From CAZAYY01 sp964489525 (lineage in GTDB: Bacteria > Chloroflexota > Anaerolineae > Anaerolineales > JABWBV01): 33,975 nucleotides of DNA. Where the stretch lies: contig CAZAYY010000035.1 of NCBI GenBank assembly GCA_964489525.1, forward strand, positions 1-33,975, read 5' to 3'. The notes under the pieces were generated by a model. It was given only the letters and a program-made list of their open reading frames with translations. It was not told the origin of the DNA and did not search any database. The position numbers and the translations under genes are program-made. Below, piece by piece: positions 14,391 to 23,294 of this stretch. The stretch's first letter is position 1, and each line of letters begins with the position of its first letter.

Positions 14391-14897
14391 ATGCAAATGC
14401 GCCGTCGTGAGGTACTCAGTTGGGATGATGTAGACCGTTTGATTGATCATTTGTTGGTCCAATTTGAAGGTGAATTTACTACAATGGTGATGATCACCCG
14501 CGGCGGGGTTGTGCCGGGGGGAATGTTGGCTGAAGCCATGAAAATCGAAAATGTACTGACGGCTGCGGTAGACTTTCCCGCACAGTTTGAAATGGAACAG
14601 GCCCAGCTCATGGCCTGGCCAAAATTCATCCAGTTCCCGGATGACAGCCTGCTGCGCGGCCAGCGCACCCTGGTGATTGACGATGTGTGGGGCTCCGGGC
14701 GAACCGTCACCGCAGTAAAAAACCGGGTTTCGGCTGCAGGGGGATTCCCGTTTACCTGCGTGCTGCACTTTAACCCTTACCGCAACCTCTTTGGCAGTGC
14801 CCGCCCCGATTACTTTGCCGCAAGCACCGATGCCCACATTGTGTACCCCTGGGAAATTGCCCGGGGACCCGACAAAGCCTTACTGCGCGGCTTATAG
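14391..14897 (+). CDS. Phosphoribosyltransferase (type I PRTase fold)
   Basis: A 168-residue PRPP-binding protein. The type I PRTase signature is TLVIDDVWGSGRTVTAV (around residues 94-110), with the two acidic residues and the glycine-rich loop that hold PRPP. ITRGGVVPGGMLAEAM near residue 35-50 is the PPi loop seen in Gpt/HGPRT-type enzymes. The C-terminal part has VYPWEIARGP, similar to xanthine/hypoxanthine salvage enzymes. Likely a purine (xanthine or guanine) salvage enzyme; the base cannot be assigned. It is encoded near prs, which makes its co-substrate PRPP. Ordinary Shine-Dalgarno. Confidence 0.8.
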   Translation: MQMRRREVLSWDDVDRLIDHLLVQFEGEFTTMVMITRGGVVPGGMLAEAMKIENVLTAAVDFPAQFEMEQAQLMAWPKFIQFPDDSLLRGQRTLVIDDVWGSGRTVTAVKNRVSAAGGFPFTCVLHFNPYRNLFGSARPDYFAASTDAHIVYPWEIARGPDKALLRGL

Positions 14898-14951
14898 GCC
14901 ACGGCCTCCCTGGCTGTCCAAAGATGGCAGCCAACTTGTGAGAGTCCAAAC

Positions 14952-15272
14952 ATGAATTTTCTAAAAAAACTGGCCCAACGCTTCTCCCCTGTTCAACAGC
15001 GGAACCGCCGCTACCTGGTTTTACAGGTGCGCTGCAAAGTTTGCGGGGAAATTATCCCCGCCCGGATCGACCTCTGGAACGAACTCGACCGGCGGTATGC
15101 CGAATCAGATGGCACAGATAGTTACCATGTACGCAAGGTGTTGATTGGCAGCCAACGTTGTTTTCGGCAGATCGAACTGGAGCTGGATTTTGACCTGAAG
15201 CACAACCTCCGCTCCAGCCATGTAAGCGGAGGGGAAATCGTGGAGGAGAAATCTCTTGGCGAAACCAGCTAA
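14952..15272 (+). CDS. Small conserved-type protein with one CxxC, unknown function
   Basis: 106 residues, not recognised as a named family. A basic N-terminus (residues 1-20) is followed by VRCKVCGE (Cys28, Cys31), then an acidic stretch and a C-terminal part rich in Glu and Leu that may form beta strands (RQIELELDFDLKHNLRSS). A single CxxC could bind a metal only as a dimer. The last 17 bp overlap the start of prs, whose Shine-Dalgarno lies inside this gene, so the two are probably co-translated. No signal peptide or membrane helix. Confidence 0.7.
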   Translation: MNFLKKLAQRFSPVQQRNRRYLVLQVRCKVCGEIIPARIDLWNELDRRYAESDGTDSYHVRKVLIGSQRCFRQIELELDFDLKHNLRSSHVSGGEIVEEKSLGETS

Positions 15273-16302
15273 ATCCACCCGGCGAAAACCGGAAACCTCA
15301 GAGAAGCATTACATTCCCTACCCCGCCGCCCCGGCAGGACTCGCAGACAGCACCCTGGTTTTTAGCGGCACAGCCCACCCGGCCCTTGCGCAAGAAATTG
15401 CCGCCCACCTCGGCCTGGAGGTCAGCCCTTCTGTGGTGCGAAAGTTTTCAAACGACAACCTTTATGTACAGCTGGGGGTCAGTGTGCGCGGCAAGCATGC
15501 TTTTATTATCCAACCCATTTCCCCCCCTGCCAGTGACAACCTGATGGAGCTGCTTTTAATGCTTGATGCTGCTCGCGGGGCAGGCGCAGCCGCTGTCCAC
15601 GCCGTGATTCCCTATTTTTCTTATGCCCGTTCAGACAAAAAGGATGCCCCGCGGATTTCAATTGCCGGCAGGCTGGTAGCCGACCTGGTTCACACTGCTG
15701 GTGCTAACCGGGTGATGACCATGACCCTGCACGCTGCGCAGGTTCATGGGTTTTTCTCCGTCCCCACCGACCACCTGACCGCCCGTTCGGCTTTTGTTCG
15801 CTATTTTTCTAAACAAGACCTGACCAACACTGTGGTAGTTTCCCCAGACATTGGCAATGCCAAGCGCGCCCTGGAACTGGCCCGAGCTCTAGGGGTTTCC
15901 GTAGCCGCCGGTGAGAAAACCCGCCTGGCCGATGATTCTGTGGAAATCACAAGCGTATTGGGCGATGTTCAGGGTAAGCGCGCCATTATCCTCGACGATG
16001 AAATCGCCACAGGTGGAACGATTGTCGAGACCGTGCGGGTGCTGCGTAAACAAAATGTGCGCCGGATAACCCTGGTCTGCACCCATGGCCTGTTTGCCGG
16101 CCCGGCGGTAGAACGCTTTAACCAGATTGAAGAAATTGAAGAAATTGTGACCACAAATACAGTGCCCCTGCTGCCGCAAAACCGCCCTGAACGGCTGCGG
16201 GTGCTTTCGGTTGCCGATATTTTTGGCGAGGTCATTCGGCGTAATGTGTTGGGCGAATCTGTTGGCGCACTTTTTGAATATTGGAAAACCTTTGGCAAAT
16301 GA
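15256..16302 (+). CDS. prs: Ribose-phosphate pyrophosphokinase (PRPP synthase)
   Basis: Makes PRPP from ribose 5-phosphate and ATP for nucleotide, His and Trp synthesis. The catalytic flexible-loop region FSYARSDKKDAPRISIAGRL is present, as is the PRPP-binding loop ILDDEIATGGTI (Asp247, Asp248) and TLHAAQVHGFF. The start TTG 15256 is supported by GGAGGAG at 15242-15248 with 7-nt spacing. The 348 residues include an N-terminal extension of about 25 residues rich in Lys/Arg/Pro compared with the typical 315-residue enzyme. The stop overlaps the tsaE start by 4 bp (ATGA at 16299-16302). Confidence 0.93.
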   Translation: MAKPAKSTRRKPETSEKHYIPYPAAPAGLADSTLVFSGTAHPALAQEIAAHLGLEVSPSVVRKFSNDNLYVQLGVSVRGKHAFIIQPISPPASDNLMELLLMLDAARGAGAAAVHAVIPYFSYARSDKKDAPRISIAGRLVADLVHTAGANRVMTMTLHAAQVHGFFSVPTDHLTARSAFVRYFSKQDLTNTVVVSPDIGNAKRALELARALGVSVAAGEKTRLADDSVEITSVLGDVQGKRAIILDDEIATGGTIVETVRVLRKQNVRRITLVCTHGLFAGPAVERFNQIEEIEEIVTTNTVPLLPQNRPERLRVLSVADIFGEVIRRNVLGESVGALFEYWKTFGK

Positions 16303-16796
16303 GCCCCATTCTCGAGCGCAATGCCCTGGAAATTTTTAGCCGAAGCGCAGAACAAACCCGCCGGATTGGCATGCGCCTGGGTGCCATGCTGCGCCCGGGG
16401 ATGCTCGTTGCCCTGCAGGGCGACCTGGGCGCAGGCAAAACCACCTTCGTCCAGGGTCTCGTCTCTGGCTGGGGCTCGCTCGACCAGGTGACCAGCCCCA
16501 CCTTTGTGCTGGTCAATGTCTACCGCCACCCCACCGGGGCACACCTCTATCACCTGGATGCCTACCGGCTCAACTCCGCTCTCGAAGCCACCGACCTGGA
16601 TCTGGAGGCTATGCTGTCCACAGGTCCCCTGGTTGTCGAATGGGCCAACCGTGTCCAGGCTGCCTTGCCCCCCGAAGGGCTGTGGCTAAAAATGCGCTGG
16701 CTGGCTGAGGAACACCGCAGCCTTCAGTTTGCCGCCTTGGGAAAAAGCTATTTAAAACTGCTCGAAAAACTCAAGCAGCAGGTTTACGGAATCTGA
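16299..16796 (+). CDS. tsaE: tRNA threonylcarbamoyladenosine biosynthesis ATPase TsaE
   Basis: ATPase that resets the TsaBD complex making t6A37 in ANN-decoding tRNAs. The P-loop GDLGAGKTTF lies at residues 41-50, and SPTFVLVNVY and YHLDAYRL (Walker-B-like region) follow in the expected order, then VVEWANR. The ATG at 16299 overlaps the prs stop; a TTG 18 bp upstream is possible but lacks support. 165 residues is the normal size. Located 3 bp before tsaB, the classical partner. Confidence 0.93.
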   Translation: MSPILERNALEIFSRSAEQTRRIGMRLGAMLRPGMLVALQGDLGAGKTTFVQGLVSGWGSLDQVTSPTFVLVNVYRHPTGAHLYHLDAYRLNSALEATDLDLEAMLSTGPLVVEWANRVQAALPPEGLWLKMRWLAEEHRSLQFAALGKSYLKLLEKLKQQVYGI

Positions 16797-16799
16797 CCC

Positions 16800-17582
16800 A
16801 TGCTCCTTGCTGTTGATACCTCCACCCGCAACATGGGGATTGCCCTTTACGATGGGGTCACTGTGCTCAGTGAGGCTGCCTGGACCAGCCAGTTTCACCA
16901 TACCGTCGAACTGGCGCCTGCCGTTCAGCAAGCCCTGCGGCGAGCCAACGCCCAACCAAACGATCTTCGCTGCCTGGCTGTGGCCTGCGGACCGGGTTCG
17001 TTCACCAGCCTGCGCACCGGGATGTCTTTTGTCAAAGGGATGGCGTTGGCCCGGCGTCTGCCTGTGGTGACTGTGCCCAGCCTGGATATTCTGGCGGCTG
17101 CCCAGCCTCTATTTTCCTCCTCTGCTGGCTCTTCCTCCCGCCAGCAGGTTTCCCTTGCTGCCGTTTTAGAAGTTGGGCGAGGCCGCCTGGCAGTGGGCTG
17201 GTACCAGCAGGTTGAAAACGCCTGGCAGCCCAAACCCGGCGGGTTAGAAATGCTCACGCCCCAGCAGCTTTCCGACCGCATCCAACAGCCCACCTGGATT
17301 TGCGGCGAGCTGGACGAAACCGCCCGCCAGGTGGTTGGGCGTAAATGGAAAAATGCCATGCTGGCCTCCCCTGCCCAGGGCCGCCGCCAGCCTGCTTTCC
17401 TGGCTGAGCTGGCCTGGCAGCGCTGGCAGTCCTGGTTGGCACAGGCAAAAGAAAAACTACCTGCCCCCGCCGAAGAGCGGCCTTCAGAACCTGCCCCTGG
17501 TGCGGTTTTCGTGGATGTGTTTGCTCCCGAACAGCTGCCTGCGCTCGCCCCCATCTATCTTTCTGAAACTCCCGCTGGTTGA
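16800..17582 (+). CDS. tsaB: tRNA t6A biosynthesis dimerisation protein TsaB
   Basis: Scaffold subunit that pairs with TsaD in t6A formation. The ASKHA N-terminal fold is clear: MLLAVDTSTRNMGIAL, HTVELAPAVQQAL and VACGPGSFTSLRTGMSFVKGMAL. 260 residues is slightly longer than usual because of a Ser-rich insertion around residue 105-118 and a Pro/Glu-rich segment before the C-terminus. It lacks the metal ligands of TsaD, as normal for TsaB. tsaD is not in the window. Confidence 0.92.
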   Translation: MLLAVDTSTRNMGIALYDGVTVLSEAAWTSQFHHTVELAPAVQQALRRANAQPNDLRCLAVACGPGSFTSLRTGMSFVKGMALARRLPVVTVPSLDILAAAQPLFSSSAGSSSRQQVSLAAVLEVGRGRLAVGWYQQVENAWQPKPGGLEMLTPQQLSDRIQQPTWICGELDETARQVVGRKWKNAMLASPAQGRRQPAFLAELAWQRWQSWLAQAKEKLPAPAEERPSEPAPGAVFVDVFAPEQLPALAPIYLSETPAG

Positions 17583-17591
17583 GGTTCCCCG

Positions 17592-18149
17592 ATGATCTAC
17601 CACACCCGCTCCGGCGCCCCGATCAACATCCGCCCGATGAAAACCAAAGACCTGACCCGCGTTGTCAAAATTGACGAGGCCTCATTTACCTCCCCCTGGT
17701 CGAGGGTGATGTACAGCATTGATATTAAAAACAAGCCCGATACACAGGCCAATGTGGCAGAAACCTGCCCGGCCACACCGGATGAAGCCCCCTTGATTGT
17801 GGGCATGGTCGTAGCCTATTTTGTGGCCGGGGATGAAGTCCATATTGCCACCATTGCCGTGGATGCGCCTTTTCGCCGCCAGGGCATTGCCGAAATATTG
17901 ATGTATGACGTGTTAAATATGTTTGCAGAAAGAGGCGCACAAACTTCCATGCTGGAAGTGCGCGTCAGCAACCAGGCCGCCCAGGCTTTATACCAAAAGT
18001 TTGGCTATGAAGTGGTGGGTGAGCGGCCCAATTACTACAGCGATAACCACGAAACCGCCCTGCTGATGACGGCTTTTCACGTGCCCGAAACCCTGCAGAA
18101 ATTAAAAACGATAATTTCTCAACCCGCCAGCCCCCAGGGTGGCGAGTAG
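17592..18149 (+). CDS. rimI: GNAT acetyltransferase, RimI-like
   Basis: A GNAT N-acetyltransferase, 185 residues. The acetyl-CoA-binding motif A is IAVDAPFRRQGIAEILMYDVL, preceded by the strand with VVAYFVAGDEVHI and followed by EVRVSNQAAQALYQKFGYEVVGERPNYY, the RimI-type C-terminal signature. RimI acetylates the N-terminus of ribosomal protein S18, though relatives act more broadly. Position right after tsaE-tsaB is the common bacterial order and is the main reason for the RimI call. An insertion around residues 40-62 (NKPDTQANVAETCPATPDE) is unusual. Confidence 0.83.
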   Translation: MIYHTRSGAPINIRPMKTKDLTRVVKIDEASFTSPWSRVMYSIDIKNKPDTQANVAETCPATPDEAPLIVGMVVAYFVAGDEVHIATIAVDAPFRRQGIAEILMYDVLNMFAERGAQTSMLEVRVSNQAAQALYQKFGYEVVGERPNYYSDNHETALLMTAFHVPETLQKLKTIISQPASPQGGE

Positions 18150-18189
18150 CTGCTTTCATTCTTTTCCCCTTTTTTAGGAGTTTTCCTGT

Positions 18190-19545
18190 ATGACCCCCCA
18201 AGAAACAACCCAATCTGAATCTGTTAAAACCAACCCTACCGCCGCTTTGCTTGCCAGGCTGCAAAATCGCAGCGCCCAGGTGGCCATCATCGGCCTGGGA
18301 TACGTTGGACTGCCTTTAGCTGTCGTGTTTGGCGAGGCAGGTTTCAATGTCTGCGGCATTGACGTAGACACCCGCAAGGTGGAAGCCCTTAACCAGGGTA
18401 TCAGCTACATCCAGGATGTACCCACCGAAAGCGTCGCCCGGTTGGTGAAAGCGGGTAAGCTGACGGCCACCACCGACTTCAGCACCCTGGCCCAGGCCGA
18501 CGCTGTCAGCATTTGCGTTCCCACCCCGCTGCGCAAAACCGGCGACCCCGACCTTTCGTTTATTGTCTCGGCTACCGAAGAGATGGCGAAGTACATGCAC
18601 ACCGGAATGGTGGTGGTACTGGAATCTACCACTTACCCCGGCACCACCCGCGAACTGCTTTTACCCAGCCTGAGCCAACATGGGAAGTTGGTGGTGGGCA
18701 AAGATTTCTTCCTGGCTTTCTCCCCTGAACGGGTTGACCCGGGCCGGGAAGATTGGACCACCTACAACACGCCCAAAGTCGTGGGTGGAATCACCGCGGC
18801 CTGCAGCGAAGTTTCGGCTGCCTGGTATGGTCAGGCAATCAAGACCATTGTCTCGGTCAGTTCCGCCGAAGCCGCCGAAATGGCCAAGCTGCTTGAAAAC
18901 ACTTTTCGCATGGTGAACATCGGGCTGGTCAACGAAATGGCGCTGATGTGCGAACGCCTGGGGATTGATGTCTGGGAGGTAATTGACGCGGCTGCCACCA
19001 AGCCTTTTGGCTTTATGAAGTTCACCCCTGGCCCCGGCTTGGGCGGGCACTGCATCCCAATTGACCCGCTTTACCTCTCCTGGAAGCTGCGTGCCCTGAA
19101 CTACACTGCCCGTTTTATTGAACTGGCTTCAGAAATTAACACCAACATGCCCCGCCACGTAGTTGGTCTGGTGCAGGATGCGCTTAACCAGCATGCCAAG
19201 CCCATCAAGGGCAGCCGCGTTTTGATTTTGGGTGTGGCCTATAAACCTGATATTGATGACCTGCGCGAATCCCCGGCGCTGGATGTGATTGGCCTGCTGC
19301 GCGAGAAAGGAGCAGCCGTCAGCTACCACGACCCCTATATTCCCACCGTACGGCACGATGGTTGGGAGCTGCAAAGCGTTCCCGACCCTCTGATCACTGC
19401 AGGGGAGGTAGACTGCATGGTCATTGTCACCAACCATAAAGCCTATGACTATGAAGCCCTCTACCAGGTCGCCTCGATGATTGTGGACACCCGCAATGCT
19501 TTAGGACGCACGCACAAACAAGACCCAAAAATTGTGAGCTTGTGA
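18190..19545 (+). CDS. UDP-sugar 6-dehydrogenase (UDP-GlcNAc/ManNAc dehydrogenase-like)
   Basis: Oxidises C6 of a UDP-hexose or UDP-HexNAc to the uronate with two NAD+. The Rossmann motif IGLGYVGLPLA (Gly35, 37, 40) and the catalytic cysteine in GLGGHCIPIDP (Cys288) are present, with VPTPLR and ESTTYPGTT between. The GGHCIPIDP context and the 451-residue length favour the WecC/WbpA branch (N-acetylhexosamine substrate) over UDP-glucose dehydrogenase. Good Shine-Dalgarno (TTAGGAG) before ATG 18190. Stop overlaps the next gene. First gene of a surface polysaccharide group with an epimerase, flippase and glycosyltransferase. Confidence 0.88.
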   Translation: MTPQETTQSESVKTNPTAALLARLQNRSAQVAIIGLGYVGLPLAVVFGEAGFNVCGIDVDTRKVEALNQGISYIQDVPTESVARLVKAGKLTATTDFSTLAQADAVSICVPTPLRKTGDPDLSFIVSATEEMAKYMHTGMVVVLESTTYPGTTRELLLPSLSQHGKLVVGKDFFLAFSPERVDPGREDWTTYNTPKVVGGITAACSEVSAAWYGQAIKTIVSVSSAEAAEMAKLLENTFRMVNIGLVNEMALMCERLGIDVWEVIDAAATKPFGFMKFTPGPGLGGHCIPIDPLYLSWKLRALNYTARFIELASEINTNMPRHVVGLVQDALNQHAKPIKGSRVLILGVAYKPDIDDLRESPALDVIGLLREKGAAVSYHDPYIPTVRHDGWELQSVPDPLITAGEVDCMVIVTNHKAYDYEALYQVASMIVDTRNALGRTHKQDPKIVSL

Positions 19546-20576
19546 TGCAGCCGAATACGCTTTCTGAACCCCAACCGGGCACACCCACCCGAGAAATACT
19601 CACCCGGCGCTACCTGATTACAGGCTGCGCCGGGTTCATTGGGTCGCGGGTGGCTGGAATGCTGCTCGAGCAGGGGCACTCTGTACTGGGTGTGGACAAC
19701 CTGAACGATGCTTATGATATCCGCATCAAAAATCACCGTTTAGAGCAGCTCAACCAACAGCCAGGGTTTGCCTTTGAACGCCTGAACATCGCCGATAAAG
19801 ACGCCACCCTGGGGCTGGGGGCCTTTGGCTCTTTTGACGCCATCTTCAACCTGGCTGCTCGAGCGGGGGTGCGTGCCAGTGTGCTCGACCCCTGGGAATA
19901 CGTGGCAACCAACACTGTGGGCACGCTCAACCTGCTGGAACTGGCTCGCCAGCAGGGCATTCCCAAGTTCATCCTGGCCTCCACCTCCAGCATTTACGGC
20001 GAAAATGCCCCACTGCCCACCCCGGAAACAGCCGACAGCAGCCTGCCGCTCCAACCCTATTCCGCCAGTAAAAAGGGCGCTGAGGCAATGTGCCATGCTT
20101 ACCATTTTTTGCATGGGGTGGATGTAACCATCTTTCGTTATTTCACCGTCTATGGCCCGGCTGGTCGCCCCGATATGGTGATGTTCCGCTTTGCCCGTTG
20201 GATTCAAGAGGGTGAGCCGGTCCAGCTCAATGGTGATGGCACCCAGTCGCGTGGTTTCACTTTTATTGACGATATCGCCCGGGGCACCATCCTGGGCCTC
20301 AAGCCCTTGGGATATGAGATTATTAACCTGGGAGGGCATGAAATTATCACCATCAACAACCTGGTTGAAATGTTCGAAACCCGGATTGGACGCAAAGCCC
20401 TCGTACACTACAATGCCCGTCACCCGGCAGACATGTATGCCAACCATGCCGATGTCTCCAAAGCCGGGCGGCTTCTGGGTTGGGAGCCGCACGTCGGCCT
20501 GGCTGAAGGGATAGATCAACTTGTGTCCTGGTACCAGGCTGAGCGCAGTTGGGCCAGCCAGCTCGATCTGGGTTGA
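19545..20576 (+). CDS. NAD-dependent nucleotide-sugar epimerase (UDP-glucuronate 4-epimerase-like SDR)
   Basis: Extended SDR epimerase, 343 residues. The NAD motif is ITGCAGFIGS, with GVDNLNDAYDIRIK after strand 2, a pattern typical of UDP-glucuronate (or GlcNAcA) 4-epimerases. The active site is Y172-x3-K176 (YSASK), with the upstream Ser-rich ASTSSIYG. LAARAGVRASVLDPWEYVATNTVGTLNLLE is also family-typical. Start: GTG 19542 and ATG 19545 are adjacent; the ATG overlaps the previous stop (TGATG) and is taken. As its neighbour makes a UDP-uronate, epimerisation of that product is the likely role (inference). Confidence 0.86.
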   Translation: MQPNTLSEPQPGTPTREILTRRYLITGCAGFIGSRVAGMLLEQGHSVLGVDNLNDAYDIRIKNHRLEQLNQQPGFAFERLNIADKDATLGLGAFGSFDAIFNLAARAGVRASVLDPWEYVATNTVGTLNLLELARQQGIPKFILASTSSIYGENAPLPTPETADSSLPLQPYSASKKGAEAMCHAYHFLHGVDVTIFRYFTVYGPAGRPDMVMFRFARWIQEGEPVQLNGDGTQSRGFTFIDDIARGTILGLKPLGYEIINLGGHEIITINNLVEMFETRIGRKALVHYNARHPADMYANHADVSKAGRLLGWEPHVGLAEGIDQLVSWYQAERSWASQLDLG

Positions 20577-20594
20577 GCAGGGGCAGTAGAAACC

Positions 20595-21974
20595 GTGCCG
20601 GGAAAAATACTGCGTGCCTGGTTGGAGCGCCTGGTGGAAAATCCGCTGCTCCGGCGGGTGATTAAAAATTCTGCGTACCTGTTCAGCGCAACCGGGTTTG
20701 CTGTGGCAGCCAGCTTTTTTCAAAATTTGCTGGTCACTCGCCTGTTGGGGGTTTATTACCTGGGGTTATTGGGCGGCATCATCAAATTCACCAGTGTGCT
20801 CAACAAGCTGTTCTCTTTTCGGATGAACGAATTGGTCATCCGCTATGTGGGTATGTATTCTGAACAAAAAGACAGCCAACGGGCCGCGGCGGTGTTCAAG
20901 GCAGCCTGCCTGGTGGAAGGCACAACCTCACTGCTGGCGTATGGAGCAGTTTTTTTGCTGGCCCCGCTTGGGGCACGCTACTTTGCAAAAGACCTGGCCA
21001 CCACGGAATGGTTCGTATTATACGGGCTGGTAGTGATTGCCAACCTGGTGTTGGAAAGCGCGACAGGGCTGCTGCATGCGCTTAACCGGTTTAAACGGCA
21101 CGCGGTGCTAAGCATTCTGGAAAGCACGGTCACCCTGGTCGTCATCAGTTGGGCATTTTTCACCCGGGGTGGGCTGCTGGAAGTGCTGCTGGCATACATG
21201 GCTGGCAAAGCGGTGTTTTCCGTGGGAATCACCCTCCAGGCCTTCACAGAAGGAACCAGGGCCTGGGGGGGCGGTTGGTGGCGGGCGCCGCTTTCGCTGC
21301 TGCAAGGGCAGGGTCGCGAGATGGCCCATTTTGCCATCAGCACCAACATCAGCGCAACCATCAACCTGGTAAACAAAGACAGTGAAGAATTGTGGGTGCT
21401 GTTTTTCCGCGGCCCAATCGAAAACGGCTATTACAAACAGGCACTGGCGCTCTCAAACCTGGTGCTGCTGCCAATAGCCCCCTTGCCCCAGGCCACTTAC
21501 CCGGAACTGACCCGCGAGGTCAGCAAAAAGAACTGGCAAAATGTGCGCTATATTCTTCTTCAGGGTTCTCGGGTTGCCGCGCTGTATACCGTTCCGGTTG
21601 TGATTGGCCTGGTGTTCTTTGGCCAGCCGTTGATTGAATTCTTATACACGGCTGCGTTTCTGCCTGCCTATCCGGCCCTGGTGGTGCTTTTGGTAGGTTT
21701 CCTGGCGGCCAATGTCTTTTATTGGAACCGCACTGCCCTGCTGGCGCTGGATAAGCCAGGGTATCCCACCCGGGTGAATCTTGTGGCAGCAATCTTGAAG
21801 GTGGGGTTGGCCCTGGTGCTGCTGCCCATGTTTGGCTACGTGGCCAGTGCAGCCCTGCTTTCAGGGTACTACATTTTCTCTGTCGGGCTTAACGCCCGTA
21901 AGGCTTTCCAAACCCTGCACGAGCGAGAAACCGCCCTGGCGCAGCCCGAAGAAGCCGCTGGAAAAGCGTCGTGA
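20595..21974 (+). CDS. Polysaccharide flippase (Wzx/MOP superfamily)
   Basis: A 459-residue integral membrane protein with about 12-14 hydrophobic segments, beginning FSATGFAVAASFFQNLLVTRLLGVYYLGLL, which is the characteristic first repeat of polysaccharide exporters of the MOP superfamily. Such proteins flip lipid-linked oligosaccharides across the cytoplasmic membrane. The start is GTG 20595, 18 bp after the epimerase stop, with only a weak AGGGGCAG upstream. The stop overlaps the next GTG start by 4 bp (GTGA at 21971-21974). The context supports export of the uronate-containing glycan. Confidence 0.85.
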   Translation: MPGKILRAWLERLVENPLLRRVIKNSAYLFSATGFAVAASFFQNLLVTRLLGVYYLGLLGGIIKFTSVLNKLFSFRMNELVIRYVGMYSEQKDSQRAAAVFKAACLVEGTTSLLAYGAVFLLAPLGARYFAKDLATTEWFVLYGLVVIANLVLESATGLLHALNRFKRHAVLSILESTVTLVVISWAFFTRGGLLEVLLAYMAGKAVFSVGITLQAFTEGTRAWGGGWWRAPLSLLQGQGREMAHFAISTNISATINLVNKDSEELWVLFFRGPIENGYYKQALALSNLVLLPIAPLPQATYPELTREVSKKNWQNVRYILLQGSRVAALYTVPVVIGLVFFGQPLIEFLYTAAFLPAYPALVVLLVGFLAANVFYWNRTALLALDKPGYPTRVNLVAAILKVGLALVLLPMFGYVASAALLSGYYIFSVGLNARKAFQTLHERETALAQPEEAAGKAS

Positions 21975-23215
21975 ACATCATCCTGGCAGCTCCCTCCACC
22001 CTGCCCGCCCGCCGGGCAAACACCGTCCAGGTGATGAAAATGACCCAGGCTCTGGCCGACATTGGCCATGCCGTAACACTGCTCGTTCCCCACCCAGGCG
22101 TGCCCAAGCCCGTCAAGCTAGCCGCCATCCCCTCCACGCCTCCAGCCAGTGGGCTGGCCCTGCCTGGATGGTCGGAGCTGGCTTCACGCTACGGCCTGCC
22201 CGGCCCGCAGCAGGGTGTGGACTCCCCCCCATTCGACCTGGCCTGGCTGCCAGCCCGACCTGGCTGGCGCGGGCTCGATTTTGCATTCGGGGCGGTGCGC
22301 TGGGCTGCCCGCAGCGATGCAGACTTGTTCTTTACGCGGGTTCCCCAGGCGGCTGCCCTGGCCAGCCTGCTGGGACACCGCACCATTTTTGAAGCTCACA
22401 GCATGCCTGAAGGCCGGTTTGGCCCCTGGTATGTGCAGGCCTTTTTACGTGGACGTGGGGCGGTCCGGTTGGTTTCCATCACCCGGGCCCTGGCAGAAGA
22501 CCTGGCCCGTGCCTTTCCCCTGCTGGCCCGTCGCAGCGCCGCTGCCGATTTTCTGATGGTTGCCCCGGACGGGGTGGACCTTGCCCGTTATGCCGCCCAG
22601 CCCGAACCTGCCCCGGCTCGCGCAGCCCTTAACCCACACCTGGCCCTCTCCAGCTTACCGCCCTTGCCAGAGCGCTTCACCGCCGGCTACACCGGCCACC
22701 TTTACCCTGGGCGTGGGGCAGAGATGCTCGTCCAGCTGGCCCGGCGACTGCCCCAGGTCAATTTTCTATTGGTGGGCGGGGAACCCGCCGATATCGAACG
22801 GGTGCGCCAGCAGGCCAGCGGGCTGCCCAACCTTTGGCTCACCGGTTTTGTTCCGAATGCCGACCTGCCGAAGTACCAGGCTGCCTGCAATGCCCTGCTG
22901 ATGCCCTACCAGCGCCAGGTTTCGGCGTCTTCCGGCGCCGAGATTGGCCGCTATTTCAGCCCGATGAAGCTGTTTGAATACCTCGCCTGCGGGCGGGCAG
23001 TGGTTTGCAGCGATTTGCCCGTGCTGCATGAAGCCCTCAGCCCGGAAAACTGCCTTTTTGTGCCCCCCGACGACCCGGCAGCCTGGGTGCAAGCGCTCGA
23101 AACCCTGGCATCCAAGCCTGACCTGGCCGCTCGCCTCGCCGCGCAGGCTCGCGCGGATGCCCAAAACTACACCTGGCAGGCCCGCGCTGAAAAAATAACA
23201 GGCGGACTTCCCTGA
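21971..23215 (+). CDS. Glycosyltransferase family 4
   Basis: A retaining GT-B enzyme of 414 residues. The N-terminal domain begins MNIILAAPSTLPARRANTVQVMKMTQAL. The C-terminal domain has FTAGYTGHLYPGRGAEMLV, VNFLLVGGEP, LTGFVPNADLPKYQAACNALLMPYQ, and the nucleotide-binding FSPMKLFEYLACGRAVVCSDLP, in which Glu is the donor-ribose contact. The start is GTG overlapping the flippase stop. Donor and acceptor are unknown, but position after the flippase places it in the surface glycan pathway. Last gene of the group. Confidence 0.88.
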   Translation: MNIILAAPSTLPARRANTVQVMKMTQALADIGHAVTLLVPHPGVPKPVKLAAIPSTPPASGLALPGWSELASRYGLPGPQQGVDSPPFDLAWLPARPGWRGLDFAFGAVRWAARSDADLFFTRVPQAAALASLLGHRTIFEAHSMPEGRFGPWYVQAFLRGRGAVRLVSITRALAEDLARAFPLLARRSAAADFLMVAPDGVDLARYAAQPEPAPARAALNPHLALSSLPPLPERFTAGYTGHLYPGRGAEMLVQLARRLPQVNFLLVGGEPADIERVRQQASGLPNLWLTGFVPNADLPKYQAACNALLMPYQRQVSASSGAEIGRYFSPMKLFEYLACGRAVVCSDLPVLHEALSPENCLFVPPDDPAAWVQALETLASKPDLAARLAAQARADAQNYTWQARAEKITGGLP

Positions 23216-23241
23216 GCCAAGGGCTTACGGGAAAATCCGCC
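23201..23241. terminator. Hairpin at the convergent gene ends
   Basis: GGCGGA (23201-23206) and TTCCC (23208-23212) pair with GGGAA (23229-23233) and TCCGCC (23236-23241), with small bulges. It overlaps the stop of the GT4 gene, in the 79-bp gap before the convergent SET-domain gene. No U-tract is seen, so termination is only possible, not shown. Confidence 0.35.
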
Positions 23242-23294
23242 TGCTGCATAAACAGGGGGGCTGCGGGGCTTTACGCTGCCCGGCGAGAAGCGGC

